NCBI GenBank assembly: GCA_011959805.1
Contig: BLMC01000002.1
Location: 40,003 to 104,002, forward strand
Length of the DNA stretch: 64,000 nucleotides
DNA from: Lachnospiraceae bacterium
GTDB lineage: Bacteria; Bacillota; Clostridia; Lachnospirales; Lachnospiraceae
Reading direction: 5' to 3'
Each line of letters opens with the position of its first letter. The stretch's first letter is position 1. The notes under the pieces were generated by a model, which made no database searches, was not told the DNA's origin, and worked only from the letters and a program-made list of their open reading frames with translations. Shown piece by piece: positions 24,536 through 34,238 of the stretch. The position numbers were made by a program, and so were the translations under genes.

Positions 24536-26491
24536 CTAAAGCGCCTTGATTCGGTCAAACTTGTTATGTAATTCTGATGCTACTTGTCCTATCATTGTGG
24601 CAGACGCAGCAATCTCCTCTGTACTTGCCGCTAGATTTGAGATTCGTTCATTTACATTGTCGACAATTTGTATTAGATTATCCGAACTCTCCATAAGTCT
24701 TGCAATCGCTGTCACAATCTGGTCTTTGTTCTTGCTGCTGTCATCTGCGGCACCTCTGCTCACATCACTTAAAGTCTTAATCTCCTGTGCAACCACTGCA
24801 AATCCTTTTCCAACTTCACCGGCTCTTGCTGCTTCAATAGAAGCATTTAGTGACAAAAGGTTTGTCTTGGCTGCTACTTTTGTAATATTCTCATTGTTCC
24901 CGCCAAGCTGTTCCAAAAGCTCATGAATCTCACCAAATGATTTTCTCATATCATCACAGAAATTAACAACCTTCATCATAGCCATACTAATGTTTGTACT
25001 TTCTTCTGCATTGTTATTATTGCCGTCAATCATCTCGTCAATAGATATATTCAAGGTGTTAAATTCACCGTATGCCTCCCCGACCATCTCCTCAATTGTC
25101 GCATTCTTTTTTGCCATCTCGTCGTTCTTTGCTTCCACTTCATAAGAAATTTCTTGTATACGTTCTTTCTCCTGCTCTGCCATATTTTTAATGTAATGGA
25201 CACAACTATTTTTATTATTGCATTTATTGTGAATTGCAGTCGCCATTTCCACACAAGTATCATATCCACATGCGCTACAATTAATATGTTGTGATATTGT
25301 AGTATTCTTTTTCATATCGGCAAAAATGGCACTTAGTTCTGACGGACTTGGCATCTGTATCTTATTTCCATTTGATTTGTCTGTATATTCGCGCATAAAA
25401 TCCTTGAGATCCAGACGTGCAAACTGCTTATTAAGACTTTTAAGTCGTTGTGCTGGCGTCGCTTTTCTTGCCCATGCACTGCTGTTTCTATTGGATTTGC
25501 TCGCCTCCTTAATCGCTTGAAGTTCATAAAGAATATCGTCTGTTTCCGTCTTGTTCTCCTCTATGCCTGTACCATAGATACAGCCCTTTGAACAGTTAAG
25601 TGCATCGACCATAAATGGAAGTCTCTTTCCTGTGAGAACTCTTTTCCTATAATCCTCCAGAAATTCATAGGCATGTTTCTCCCCTTCAATCTGGCGAATA
25701 AACACTTCCTCACCACAAAACCAATATACATTTTCCTTTAATCCACCCGGCATTGGGTAGATAGAGCCTAGACCATATTCGATTTCATCCGGTGCTGGAT
25801 CCGCTTTAATATTGTGCTTTCTTGCGTATTGAATCAGATGGTCAAAAGTCACATTATAGCTAACATACCCCTTGTTCTTAGGGTCATTAATCTCATCTTT
25901 TTTGGCAATACACGGGCTAATAAACGCAAGTTTATCTGTAATGTTTAGATATTTTTTTGCATAGATCGCAGCACACATAAGCGGACTTTGCACTGGGATA
26001 AGTTTTGGTATCAACTCTGGTATGTAATGCTCCACATAATTTACAATCGCCGGACACGGCTGAGAAATGCCACCAGTAAAATGATGTTCCGAAATATATT
26101 TGATATATCCCCACGTAGTAATATCTGCGCCAAAGCTGACACTAATAATACGATTTGCTCCCATTTTTTTCAATCCACCAAGAATCTTTTTGTATTCATT
26201 CGGATAATTTGCAGCAAACGCAGGTGCCCACAAAATGGATATTCGTTCTCCCTTTGCAAGTGCTGCAAAAAATTCCTCTGTATCATCAACAAATTCTCTT
26301 GCATTGTGTTCACATGCGTCAAAACAGGCACCACATGCAATACACTTATCGCCGTCCACCTCTATTCTTTGGAATCCGTCCTTTGTCATAACAGCTCTGT
26401 TTGCAACGATAACTGGGCAGACTGAAATACATTTGTTACAGCCAATACACTTATCATTTGTAAAGATTAGCCCCTTCTGATTTTCGTACAT
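24536..26491 (-). CDS. [FeFe]-hydrogenase-like sensor fused to a chemoreceptor signalling domain
   Basis: 651 residues from the ATG at 26489-26491; AGGGGG is 10 nt upstream, whereas the ATG at 26500 sits on top of it. Domain order: two 4Fe-4S ferredoxin clusters (Cys 15/18/21/25 and 50/53/56/60); an [FeFe]-hydrogenase large-subunit domain (about 75-330) with candidate H-cluster cysteines 146 (QPCPA), 194 (SPCIAKK), 300 and 304 (NCSKGC); a Cys4 Fe-S domain (405, 408, 413, 430); and a methyl-accepting chemotaxis signalling hairpin with tip [20 protein letters not shown] (about 545-564). No transmembrane helix, so a soluble receptor. The L1 motif is not the catalytic TSCCPxW, which fits a sensory (HydS-like) role, perhaps H2- or redox-taxis. 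Confidence 0.88.
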   Translation of the reverse strand: MYENQKGLIFTNDKCIGCNKCISVCPVIVANRAVMTKDGFQRIEVDGDKCIACGACFDACEHNAREFVDDTEEFFAALAKGERISILWAPAFAANYPNEYKKILGGLKKMGANRIISVSFGADITTWGYIKYISEHHFTGGISQPCPAIVNYVEHYIPELIPKLIPVQSPLMCAAIYAKKYLNITDKLAFISPCIAKKDEINDPKNKGYVSYNVTFDHLIQYARKHNIKADPAPDEIEYGLGSIYPMPGGLKENVYWFCGEEVFIRQIEGEKHAYEFLEDYRKRVLTGKRLPFMVDALNCSKGCIYGTGIEENKTETDDILYELQAIKEASKSNRNSSAWARKATPAQRLKSLNKQFARLDLKDFMREYTDKSNGNKIQMPSPSELSAIFADMKKNTTISQHINCSACGYDTCVEMATAIHNKCNNKNSCVHYIKNMAEQEKERIQEISYEVEAKNDEMAKKNATIEEMVGEAYGEFNTLNISIDEMIDGNNNNAEESTNISMAMMKVVNFCDDMRKSFGEIHELLEQLGGNNENITKVAAKTNLLSLNASIEAARAGEVGKGFAVVAQEIKTLSDVSRGAADDSSKNKDQIVTAIARLMESSDNLIQIVDNVNERISNLAASTEEIAASATMIGQVASELHNKFDRIKAL

Positions 26492-27074
26492 AATGTACAT
26501 GCCCCCTTCTCATAGTTTATATTTTAGATAACTGTTTTGTTTCCGCACAGTTATTTGAACCGTTTTGCGCTACTATTTATTTTTTATTTTACCACAAAGT
26601 TTTTATCGAGTATATAATATTGCCTATTTTCTGTGTAAAAAAATTACTTTTTTTATCATATTGACATATCAAACTATATAATTATAAAAAATGCTACAAA
26701 AAATCACTTTTTATGTAAATTATTTAAAATAATTCTGCACTCTTTTGTGCGTTTATTCTAATACTTTTACAAATTTTTTATATTCCAGTTTGGTATGTTC
26801 TCTTGCTTGCACAATTTCCTATCTATTTTTACTATTTTTTAATTTATTTTAATTCATTTTCCAGTGATATCTCTACAGATGCCATTTTGTCCGTAGTAAA
26901 CTCATACAACAATTAACTAAATTAAGTTTATATTTTAACGGTTGTTTCTCCCTAATTTTTAATGTATTTTAGTCTTAGGAGTAATAATCCAGCAGATTAC
27001 CAGTTGTCTTGGCGCCAACACTGTTTCATCTATGTTATTATTCCAAATATATTTTACATATATGGAGGTTTTAC
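26492..27074. other. AT-rich divergent intergenic region
   Basis: About 580 bp between divergent genes, extremely AT-rich over 26570-26960. Near the mannanase a perfect TTGGCGCCAA palindrome (27009-27018) could be an operator. TTGGCG there, 16 nt, then TATGTT is a possible promoter for the mannanase. The moderately GC-rich stretch 26980-27030 did not match a riboswitch I know. Confidence 0.35.
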
Positions 27075-28520
27075 ATGAGAAAAAATCACAAAAAAATCTT
27101 GTCGCTTGCAGCAGGTACCGTTGCTTTTATCTCTATGACTTTTGCTTCAGTTTTTGCTTTTTCGGGACAAAAGGCAAATGCAGCAGTAACTTCGTACCAA
27201 CGGACAACTACCTTGGAAGCAACCACAGTCTCAGAAGTAAATTCAAAATCCAGTAGCCGTTACGAATTTGAATATGCAAACCGCTACGAACAAAACGGTC
27301 AAAACCGAATTGAAAATTCCACATTTCCTGGCTATTCTGGTAGTGGTTATCTGTATCTGGAATCTGGATGGGGCGAAGTGGCCTTCTCTGTCACCAATTC
27401 CGGCAATTACAAACTTACCATTGTAACAAATGCTGATTCCTATAAGGAAAACTTTTTATATCTTGATGACACTAGCGCTGGTACTCTTCATACTAGCGGA
27501 AACAAGTGGGAAGCATTTACACAGACTGTCTATCTTACAGCCGGAGAACATAAGTATGGTGTGTCGACAGACTGGGGATATACAGCACTTGATTATGTTA
27601 TTGTAGAACCAGAAAGTACCCCTTCCACTAATGGCATGTATGTACGTAATGGCAAACTTTATAACGCAGATGGAAACGAATTTTTAATGCGTGGTATCAA
27701 TGTAGCACATGCATGGTATCCCAATGAAACACAGACTTCTATCAATGCGATTGCAGATCGCGGTGCAAACTGCGTTCGTGTAGTGCTGGCAGATGGAACA
27801 CAATGGAATAAAACACAACGTTCAGAAGTGGAAAATATTATTTCCTGGTGTGAGTCCAGAGGTTTAATCTGTATTTTAGAAGTCCACGACCATACAGGAT
27901 ACGACGATGTAAGCCGTCTAAACAATGCTGTAAATTATTGGCTTGAAATCAAAGACTTAATCAATGCACATAAAAAATACGTCATATTAAACATTGCGAA
28001 CGAATGGCTTGGAACATGGAATAATGCATCTACATGGACAAGTGCTTACCAGTCAGCCATTCACACCCTAAGAAACGCTGGTATTGAAAATGTAATTATG
28101 ATCGACACCTCTGGCTATGGTCAGGAAACATCAACTTGTATTGATAACAGCCAGCGTGTCGTATCTGCAGACAGCACTGGAAATACTATGATATCTATCC
28201 ATATGTATTCCGTTGCTGGGAAAGATGCTACAACTGTAAAAAACAATATTGATTCTATGCTTTCAACTGGCGTCTGCTTCTGCATCGGTGAATTTGGCAA
28301 CTGGCAAAATGGTGCTGATGTAGACGAGACAACAATCATGCAACACTGCACTGATAAAGGAATCGGTTATATTGCATGGTCATGGAACGGAAATAGTGGC
28401 ATCGACCTTTCTTTGGATATCGCAAATGACTGGCAGGGAAGCAGCCTTACCGAATGGGGAAATTATGTATTTTATGCAGATGGCATTGGCATAAAAGATA
28501 CTTCACGTCCTGCATATTAA
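27075..28520 (+). CDS. Secreted GH5 beta-mannanase (GH5_8-like) with N-terminal carbohydrate-binding domain
   Basis: 481 residues from the ATG at 27075, chosen for the GGAGG 6 nt before it and the signal peptide it opens (MRKNHKKILSLAAGTVAFIS, cleavage near ANA-AV). Residues about 60-165 form a beta-sandwich carbohydrate-binding module (FEYANRYE...GYLYLESGWGEVAF), CBM35/CBM6-like. The catalytic (beta/alpha)8 domain starts near MYVRNGKLYN; the acid/base Glu is in NIANEW and the nucleophile Glu in IGEFG. VRVVLADG, EVHDHTGYD and AWSWNGN match GH5_8 endo-beta-1,4-mannanases. It lacks sortase or dockerin signals and is expected to be released. Lone plus-strand gene. Confidence 0.88.
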   Translation: MRKNHKKILSLAAGTVAFISMTFASVFAFSGQKANAAVTSYQRTTTLEATTVSEVNSKSSSRYEFEYANRYEQNGQNRIENSTFPGYSGSGYLYLESGWGEVAFSVTNSGNYKLTIVTNADSYKENFLYLDDTSAGTLHTSGNKWEAFTQTVYLTAGEHKYGVSTDWGYTALDYVIVEPESTPSTNGMYVRNGKLYNADGNEFLMRGINVAHAWYPNETQTSINAIADRGANCVRVVLADGTQWNKTQRSEVENIISWCESRGLICILEVHDHTGYDDVSRLNNAVNYWLEIKDLINAHKKYVILNIANEWLGTWNNASTWTSAYQSAIHTLRNAGIENVIMIDTSGYGQETSTCIDNSQRVVSADSTGNTMISIHMYSVAGKDATTVKNNIDSMLSTGVCFCIGEFGNWQNGADVDETTIMQHCTDKGIGYIAWSWNGNSGIDLSLDIANDWQGSSLTEWGNYVFYADGIGIKDTSRPAY

Positions 28521-28523
28521 ATC

Positions 28524-28553
28524 GAGTAAAGAAGATTTTTCTTCCCCTTACTT
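28524..28553. repeat. Palindromic intergenic repeat, copy 5
   Basis: GAGTAAAGAAGA/TCTTCCCCTTACTT, a mismatched copy of the AGTAGGGGAAGAT family, immediately after the mannanase stop codon. Confidence 0.6.
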
Positions 28554-28570
28554 CATAGGACTGTACACAA

Positions 28571-28604
28571 AAACAAACCCGACTGCTTTTCAGTCGGGTT
28601 TGTT
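28571..28604. terminator. Bidirectional terminator between convergent genes
   Basis: A perfect 14-bp stem (AACAAACCCGACTG with CAGTCGGGTTTGTT) around CTTTT. It sits between the mannanase (plus) and argS (minus) and ends transcripts from both. Confidence 0.85.
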
Positions 28605-30377
28605 CTACATTCTCTCTGGTGCCGAAAATCCAAGCAAATCTATTGAAGTTTCAAGCACGTCCCTTGTAAGTGTAAGAAGTGCAATCCATCCAGCCTTTCT
28701 GCTCCCATCCTCCTCCGCAAGAATCTTAGTCTCATGATAAAAATGATTAAATGCATTTGCAAGGTCATAAATATAGGCACAAAGCTTATGCGGTGCATAT
28801 TCTTCAGCCGCTACCTCAACACTTGCATTAAACTTTGCAAGCTCCATCATCAACTGTTTCTCACTGTTATTCACAGGTGACTTAATATCAGAATAGATTG
28901 TCTGTAGATTACCACCATTTTCTATATACTTTGCAAGAATCGATTTAATACGCACAATTGTATAGAGGATATAAGGACCTGTATCACCCTCCGACGATGT
29001 AAACCGGTCAATGTCAAAAATATAATCTTTGCTGGCCTGATTGGACAAATCGCCATATTTTAATGCAGCAAGCGCGACAGTCTCCGCTGTTTGCCTTGCT
29101 TCCTTATCCTCGATATCGCGATTTTCTGTAATCTTTTTGAGCATCTCGTCATGAATTTCCTGAATCAAACTCTCAAGACGCATCACACCACCATCACGGG
29201 TTTTAAATGGTTTCCCATCTTTACCATTCATCGTCCCAAAACCAATAAATTTTAACTCCGTCTCAGGCTTTATAAGTTTTGTTTTTCTTGCACAGCGAAA
29301 TACCTGCTCAAAGTAAAGTTCTTGGCGCTTATCTGTCATATAGATAATCTTATCTGGCTTATTTTGCTCCATACGCATCATAATTGTCGCAAGGTCTGTT
29401 GTATTGTAGAGCGCCGCTCCGTCTGATTTTAATATCATACAAGGAGGAATTTCCTTAGTATCTGTCTCCTCCTTAACATCAACCACCAGAGCACCTTCAC
29501 TTAGATATGCATACCCCTCCTTTTTCATAGTATCAACCATTCCTGGTATCATGTCATGCACAGCAGATTCCCCGTTCCACAAATCAAACTCTACATTCAA
29601 CCGCTCATAATTTTTCTTTAAATCGGTGACAGAAACAGCAATAATATGATTCCAGAGTGCGCGGTATCCCTTTACACCACTTTGTAGTTTAAAGGTACAA
29701 TTCATAGCATCTGCCTTGTATGCGTCATCTTCTTTAGAGCGCTTACTTGCAAAAGGATAAAGTTCTTCAAGCTCTGATAGGGTAAATGGTGGTTCTTCTG
29801 GATACATTCCTGTATAGGTTTCATCAAAATATACAAGTTCTGGTTTTCTGATTTTGAGTTCATTCATAACCAACCCCATCTGTAATCCCCAGTCGCCCAG
29901 ATGTACATCCCCAATTACATTATGTCCTATATATCTTAAAATGCGTTTCACACTCTCTCCGATAATGGCAGAGCGAAGGTGTCCTATGTGCAACGGCTTT
30001 GCAATATTGGGTCCGCCATAATCTATAATAATTGTCTCCGGAGTTTCGTTCTCTTTCAAACCATATTTGGGGTCAACACGCATATCTTTCACATAATTTC
30101 CCACAAATTCTTTTTTTAATGTCAGGTTTAAAAATCCAGGCGCAACTGCCTCTACTTTCTCAAACACTGCACTGTCAGAAAGCTTTGCCGCAACATCATT
30201 TGCAATCATAATCGGCGCTTTTTTGTATTGTTTCGCACCTGCCATTGCGCCGTTACATTGATATTCACACAGGTCAGGGCGATTTGACGGTGTTACCTTT
30301 CCAAGTGCACGTTCATAGCCTGCCTGTTCAAACGCCTGCATCATTTCATCAGAAATCAAATTTAATATTTTTTTCAT
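28605..30377 (-). CDS. argS: Arginyl-tRNA synthetase
   Basis: 590 residues from the ATG at 30375-30377; GGAGGT lies 5 nt upstream, whereas the open frame extends back to 30554 into queH. Class I synthetase with an Arg-specific N-terminal domain, the HIGH motif as KPLHIGHLRSA, a KMSKS region degenerate as in many ArgRS (FKTRDGGVMRLE), and an anticodon-binding domain ending FSAPERM. It charges tRNA-Arg. Last gene of the carA-carB-queH-argS run, 22 bp after queH. Confidence 0.95.
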   Translation of the reverse strand: MKKILNLISDEMMQAFEQAGYERALGKVTPSNRPDLCEYQCNGAMAGAKQYKKAPIMIANDVAAKLSDSAVFEKVEAVAPGFLNLTLKKEFVGNYVKDMRVDPKYGLKENETPETIIIDYGGPNIAKPLHIGHLRSAIIGESVKRILRYIGHNVIGDVHLGDWGLQMGLVMNELKIRKPELVYFDETYTGMYPEEPPFTLSELEELYPFASKRSKEDDAYKADAMNCTFKLQSGVKGYRALWNHIIAVSVTDLKKNYERLNVEFDLWNGESAVHDMIPGMVDTMKKEGYAYLSEGALVVDVKEETDTKEIPPCMILKSDGAALYNTTDLATIMMRMEQNKPDKIIYMTDKRQELYFEQVFRCARKTKLIKPETELKFIGFGTMNGKDGKPFKTRDGGVMRLESLIQEIHDEMLKKITENRDIEDKEARQTAETVALAALKYGDLSNQASKDYIFDIDRFTSSEGDTGPYILYTIVRIKSILAKYIENGGNLQTIYSDIKSPVNNSEKQLMMELAKFNASVEVAAEEYAPHKLCAYIYDLANAFNHFYHETKILAEEDGSRKAGWIALLTLTRDVLETSIDLLGFSAPERM

Positions 30378-30399
30378 TGCTACCTCCATATATTCCTCG

Positions 30400-31032
30400 C
30401 TACTTTTGCGAGTACACACACCCACAATAATTCTGTCGATATAAATCATATTCTGCCGACAATTCAATCGATCGCTTATAACCATTTTTCTTCTTAAAAT
30501 CAGATGGAAGCCATGGTATTTGATACTGTTGTGCCAAAGACTCTCCAATCTCATTTAACTTTGCAGCATTCTTTAATGGACTAATCGTGAGTGTGGTTGT
30601 AAAATAATCCTGTTCTAACTCTTTGGCAAGCTCTGCTGTTTTTCTCAACCGCAGCTCATAACAAGCAAAACAGCGTTCCCCACCTTCTGGACACTGCTCC
30701 AAACCTTTTGCAGCCGCATAGAAAATTTCTGGTTCATAATCCCCTTCTATGACAGAAATCGAATATCCGCTATCCAGTTGATTATAGGCGTCAATCAAAC
30801 GTTTTTGCTCTGTCACACGCTTTTGATATTCCGCCTCCATCGAGATATTTGGATTGTAATAAAATACCGTAATCTTAAAATATTGTCTTAAATATTCAAG
30901 TACATAACTGCTGCATGGTGCGCAGCAACTATGCAACAGTAAGCGCGGTGTAACTGTAAGTTGTTCTAGTATTTTATCCAACTCTCGCTGAAAGTTCCTT
31001 GCATTCATTGATTTTTGTTTCTGTGTTGCCAT
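30400..31032 (-). CDS. queH: Epoxyqueuosine reductase QueH
   Basis: 210 residues from the ATG at 31030-31032 (a GTG at 31044 overlapping the carB stop is the alternative). QueH converts epoxyqueuosine to queuosine in tRNA and is the non-orthologous replacement of QueG. Its cysteine motifs are present: LLLHSCCAPCSSYVLEYL, then CFACYELRL, and a C-terminal YCGCVYS, which ligate an Fe-S cluster and a second metal. GAGAG lies just upstream of the ATG. Placement between carB and argS suggests co-transcription rather than functional linkage. Confidence 0.92.
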   Translation of the reverse strand: MATQKQKSMNARNFQRELDKILEQLTVTPRLLLHSCCAPCSSYVLEYLRQYFKITVFYYNPNISMEAEYQKRVTEQKRLIDAYNQLDSGYSISVIEGDYEPEIFYAAAKGLEQCPEGGERCFACYELRLRKTAELAKELEQDYFTTTLTISPLKNAAKLNEIGESLAQQYQIPWLPSDFKKKNGYKRSIELSAEYDLYRQNYCGCVYSQK

Positions 31033-31040
31033 ATGTTCTC

Positions 31041-34000
31041 TCACAATTCTGCTATATTCACAAGCGTCAATGGACTCTCATTCTTATTTTCCAAGCTTGT
31101 GGCAAGTGCCTTTGCCGTATCTAATGCTGTAATACAATTTACACCAGTCTCAATAGAAGTTCTGCGAATCAAAAATCCATCTCTTGACTTGTCACGCCCT
31201 TGTGTCGGTGTATCAATCACAAGGTCAATCTTATGTCCTAAAATCAAATCCATAACAGTCGGTGATTCCTGCTGAATTTTATTGACTTTTTTTGCTTTGA
31301 CACCTGCGTCATTTAGCGCCTTTGCAGTGCTGCGTGTCGCATAGATAGTATACCCTAATTTTTCAAAGCGCCTTCCAATCTCAATTGCCTCTCCCTTGTC
31401 TGCATCCTTTACTGTAATAATCATTCGCTTATGTCTTGGCAAGTCTATCCCAGCCCCCAGAAATGCTTTGTATAGTGCTTCATTAAAAGTTTTCGCAATG
31501 CCAAGGCACTCTCCTGTTGATTTCATTTCTGGTCCAAGGCTGATTTCCGCTCCTCTAATTTTCTCAAAAGAAAATACAGGCATTTTAATCGCGACGTATG
31601 CAGCTTCTTTTTGTAATCCTGGCTCATATCCAAGCTCCCGAATCATCTTTCCAATAATCACTTCTGTCGCAAGGTCTACAATTGGGATTCCAGTCACTTT
31701 ACTAATATAAGGAACGGTTCTTGAGGAACGAGGATTGACCTCAATTACAAACACTTCCTCGCCAACTGCAATAAACTGAATATTAATCAGTCCCTTAACA
31801 TGCAGTGCCTTTGCAAGTCGCCGTGTATATTCTGCAATGGTTTCTTTCACTTTTGTCGTTATTGTGTGTGCTGGATAAACAGAAATCGAATCGCCAGAGT
31901 GAACTCCTGTTCTCTCTATGTGCTCCATAATCCCTGGAATCAAAATATCTGTGCCATCGCACACTGCATCCACTTCAAGTTCTTTCCCCTGTAAATACTT
32001 GTCAACAAGAATTGGATGGTCTTGCGCAATGCGATTGATAATTTCCATAAACTCCTCAATCTCCTCGTCGGAAATTGCAATCTGCATCCCCTGTCCACCA
32101 AGCACATATGAAGGTCTGACAAGGACTGGATACCCTAGACGATTTGCAACCGCCTTCGCCTCCTCTGCCGTGTAGACTGTACCACCTGCTGCACGTGGAA
32201 TTTGGGTCTGCTCAAGAATTTTGTCAAAAAGTTCTCTATCCTCTGCCGCGTCGACATCCTCTGCTTTTGTTCCTAGAATCGGCACTCCCATCTTCATTAG
32301 GCTTTCTGTAAGTTTGATTGCTGTCTGTCCGCCAAACTGCACCACCGCACCGTCTGGCTTCTCAATATTCACAATATTCTCCACATCTTCTGGTGTCAAT
32401 GGTTCAAAGTAGAGCTTATCAGCAATATCAAAATCTGTACTGACTGTCTCAGGATTATTATTGACAATGATTGTCTCATATCCTGCTCTTGCAAATGCCC
32501 ATGTTGCATGGACAGAACAGTAATCAAATTCAATGCCTTGACCGATACGAATCGGTCCTGAACCAAGTACAAGCACTTTTTTAGGCGGGTTCGTCTCCAC
32601 TGCTTCATTGACACCATCATAACAGGAATAATAATATGGTGTGCTCGCCTCAAACTCTGCTGCACAAGTATCTACCATCTTAAAGGAAGCTGTCACATGA
32701 CTTGCATAGCGCATCTGCTTCACTGCGGACTCCTCAATACCAACAAGTCGCGCAATCACACTGTCAGGAAATTCTAACCGCTTTGCTTCTTTTAGCAACT
32801 CTAATGTAAGAGGTTGTGTCTCCAGCGTGTGTTCCATCTCCACCAACACGGCAATCTTGTCAATAAACCAACGGTCAATCCGCGTGATATCGTAGATTGT
32901 ATCATAATCAATTCCTTTTCTAAGAGCTTCCGCAATAACATAAATGCGCTGGTCATCTACTTTCTGCATACGCCGCAGCAATGCATCTCTGTCAAGCTCC
33001 GAAAAATCATAGCTTCTAAGGCAATCCACATGCTGTTCAAGCGAGCGAATTGCCTTCATTAATGCCCCTTCAAAGTTTGTACAGATACTCATAACTTCCC
33101 CGGTTGCTTTCATCTGTGTGGTAAGTGTTCTCTTTGCTGTGATAAACTTGTCAAAAGGAAGTCGTGGCATCTTTACCACGCAGTAATCCAAAGTCGGTTC
33201 AAAGCTTGCATAAGTCTTGCCTGTAATAGCATTTTTAATCTCATCTAATGTGTAGCCCAGCGCAATTTTTGCCGCGACCTTTGCAATCGGATACCCGGTT
33301 GCTTTGGAAGCCAGTGCAGAGGAACGACTCACACGAGGATTGACCTCAATTACACAATATTCAAAACTCGTCGGATGAAGTGCAAACTGCACATTACACC
33401 CGCCTGTGATATTTAATTCTGAAATAATATTGAGTGCGGAAGTGCGAAGCATCTGATATTCTTTGTCACTTAAAGTTTGTGAAGGTGCCACAACAATACT
33501 ATCACCTGTATGGACACCAACTGGATCAATGTTTTCCATATTACATACAGTAATGCAGTTTCCGGCGCTATCACGCATCACCTCATACTCAATTTCCTTC
33601 CAACCTGCAATACAACGCTCCACAAGAACTTGTCCTACACGGGAAAGTCTTAGACCATTTTCAAGAATCTCCTCTAATTCAAGCTGATTATGCGCGATAC
33701 CGCCGCCGCTTCCCCCCAGCGTATACGCCGGACGCAGCACTACTGGATAACCAATCGTATTGGTGAATGCCACACCATCTTCAACATTCTCAACAACAAG
33801 AGAAGCCGCGCAAGGTTCGCCAATCTTTTCCATCGTGTCTTTAAATTCCTGCCGGTCTTCTGCCTTTTTGATGGTAGCTGCTGTTGTGCCAAGCAGTTTT
33901 ACGTGATGGGAAGCCAGAAATCCACTCTCCTCAAGTTCCATACCCAGATTTAATCCGGCCTGCCCTCCAAGTGTTGGTAGTATAGAATCCGGTTTTTCCG

Positions 34001-34238
34001 TTTCAATAATCTGTTCTAAAACTTTGGTCGTCAGAGGTTCGATATAGACCTTATCCGCAATATCTCTATCTGTCATAATTGTTGCTGGATTAGAATTTAC
34101 CAGTATTACTTCAATTCCTTCCTCTTTAAGCGAGCGACACGCCTGTGTACCTGCATAGTCAAACTCTGCTGCCTGTCCAATCACAATGGGTCCTGAACCA
34201 ATCACCATTACTTTTTTCACATTTGGATTTTTTGGCAT
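31041..34238 (-). CDS. carB: Carbamoyl-phosphate synthase large subunit
   Basis: 1065 residues, full length. Two tandem ATP-grasp halves (VMVIGSGPIVIGQAAEFDYAG and KVLVLGSGPIRIGQGIEFDY) phosphorylate bicarbonate and carbamate. A C-terminal MGS-like regulatory domain (about 930-1065) binds allosteric effectors such as UMP. With CarA it makes carbamoyl phosphate for pyrimidines and arginine. The start overlaps the carA stop as TAATG, giving translational coupling. Confidence 0.97.
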   Translation of the reverse strand: MPKNPNVKKVMVIGSGPIVIGQAAEFDYAGTQACRSLKEEGIEVILVNSNPATIMTDRDIADKVYIEPLTTKVLEQIIETEKPDSILPTLGGQAGLNLGMELEESGFLASHHVKLLGTTAATIKKAEDRQEFKDTMEKIGEPCAASLVVENVEDGVAFTNTIGYPVVLRPAYTLGGSGGGIAHNQLELEEILENGLRLSRVGQVLVERCIAGWKEIEYEVMRDSAGNCITVCNMENIDPVGVHTGDSIVVAPSQTLSDKEYQMLRTSALNIISELNITGGCNVQFALHPTSFEYCVIEVNPRVSRSSALASKATGYPIAKVAAKIALGYTLDEIKNAITGKTYASFEPTLDYCVVKMPRLPFDKFITAKRTLTTQMKATGEVMSICTNFEGALMKAIRSLEQHVDCLRSYDFSELDRDALLRRMQKVDDQRIYVIAEALRKGIDYDTIYDITRIDRWFIDKIAVLVEMEHTLETQPLTLELLKEAKRLEFPDSVIARLVGIEESAVKQMRYASHVTASFKMVDTCAAEFEASTPYYYSCYDGVNEAVETNPPKKVLVLGSGPIRIGQGIEFDYCSVHATWAFARAGYETIIVNNNPETVSTDFDIADKLYFEPLTPEDVENIVNIEKPDGAVVQFGGQTAIKLTESLMKMGVPILGTKAEDVDAAEDRELFDKILEQTQIPRAAGGTVYTAEEAKAVANRLGYPVLVRPSYVLGGQGMQIAISDEEIEEFMEIINRIAQDHPILVDKYLQGKELEVDAVCDGTDILIPGIMEHIERTGVHSGDSISVYPAHTITTKVKETIAEYTRRLAKALHVKGLINIQFIAVGEEVFVIEVNPRSSRTVPYISKVTGIPIVDLATEVIIGKMIRELGYEPGLQKEAAYVAIKMPVFSFEKIRGAEISLGPEMKSTGECLGIAKTFNEALYKAFLGAGIDLPRHKRMIITVKDADKGEAIEIGRRFEKLGYTIYATRSTAKALNDAGVKAKKVNKIQQESPTVMDLILGHKIDLVIDTPTQGRDKSRDGFLIRRTSIETGVNCITALDTAKALATSLENKNESPLTLVNIAEL

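Noticed and set aside
33707..33714. Run of six C inside carB
   Set aside because: carB is intact and essential-type; six is within chance for this gene, and the codons encode a conserved Gly-rich ATP-grasp segment.
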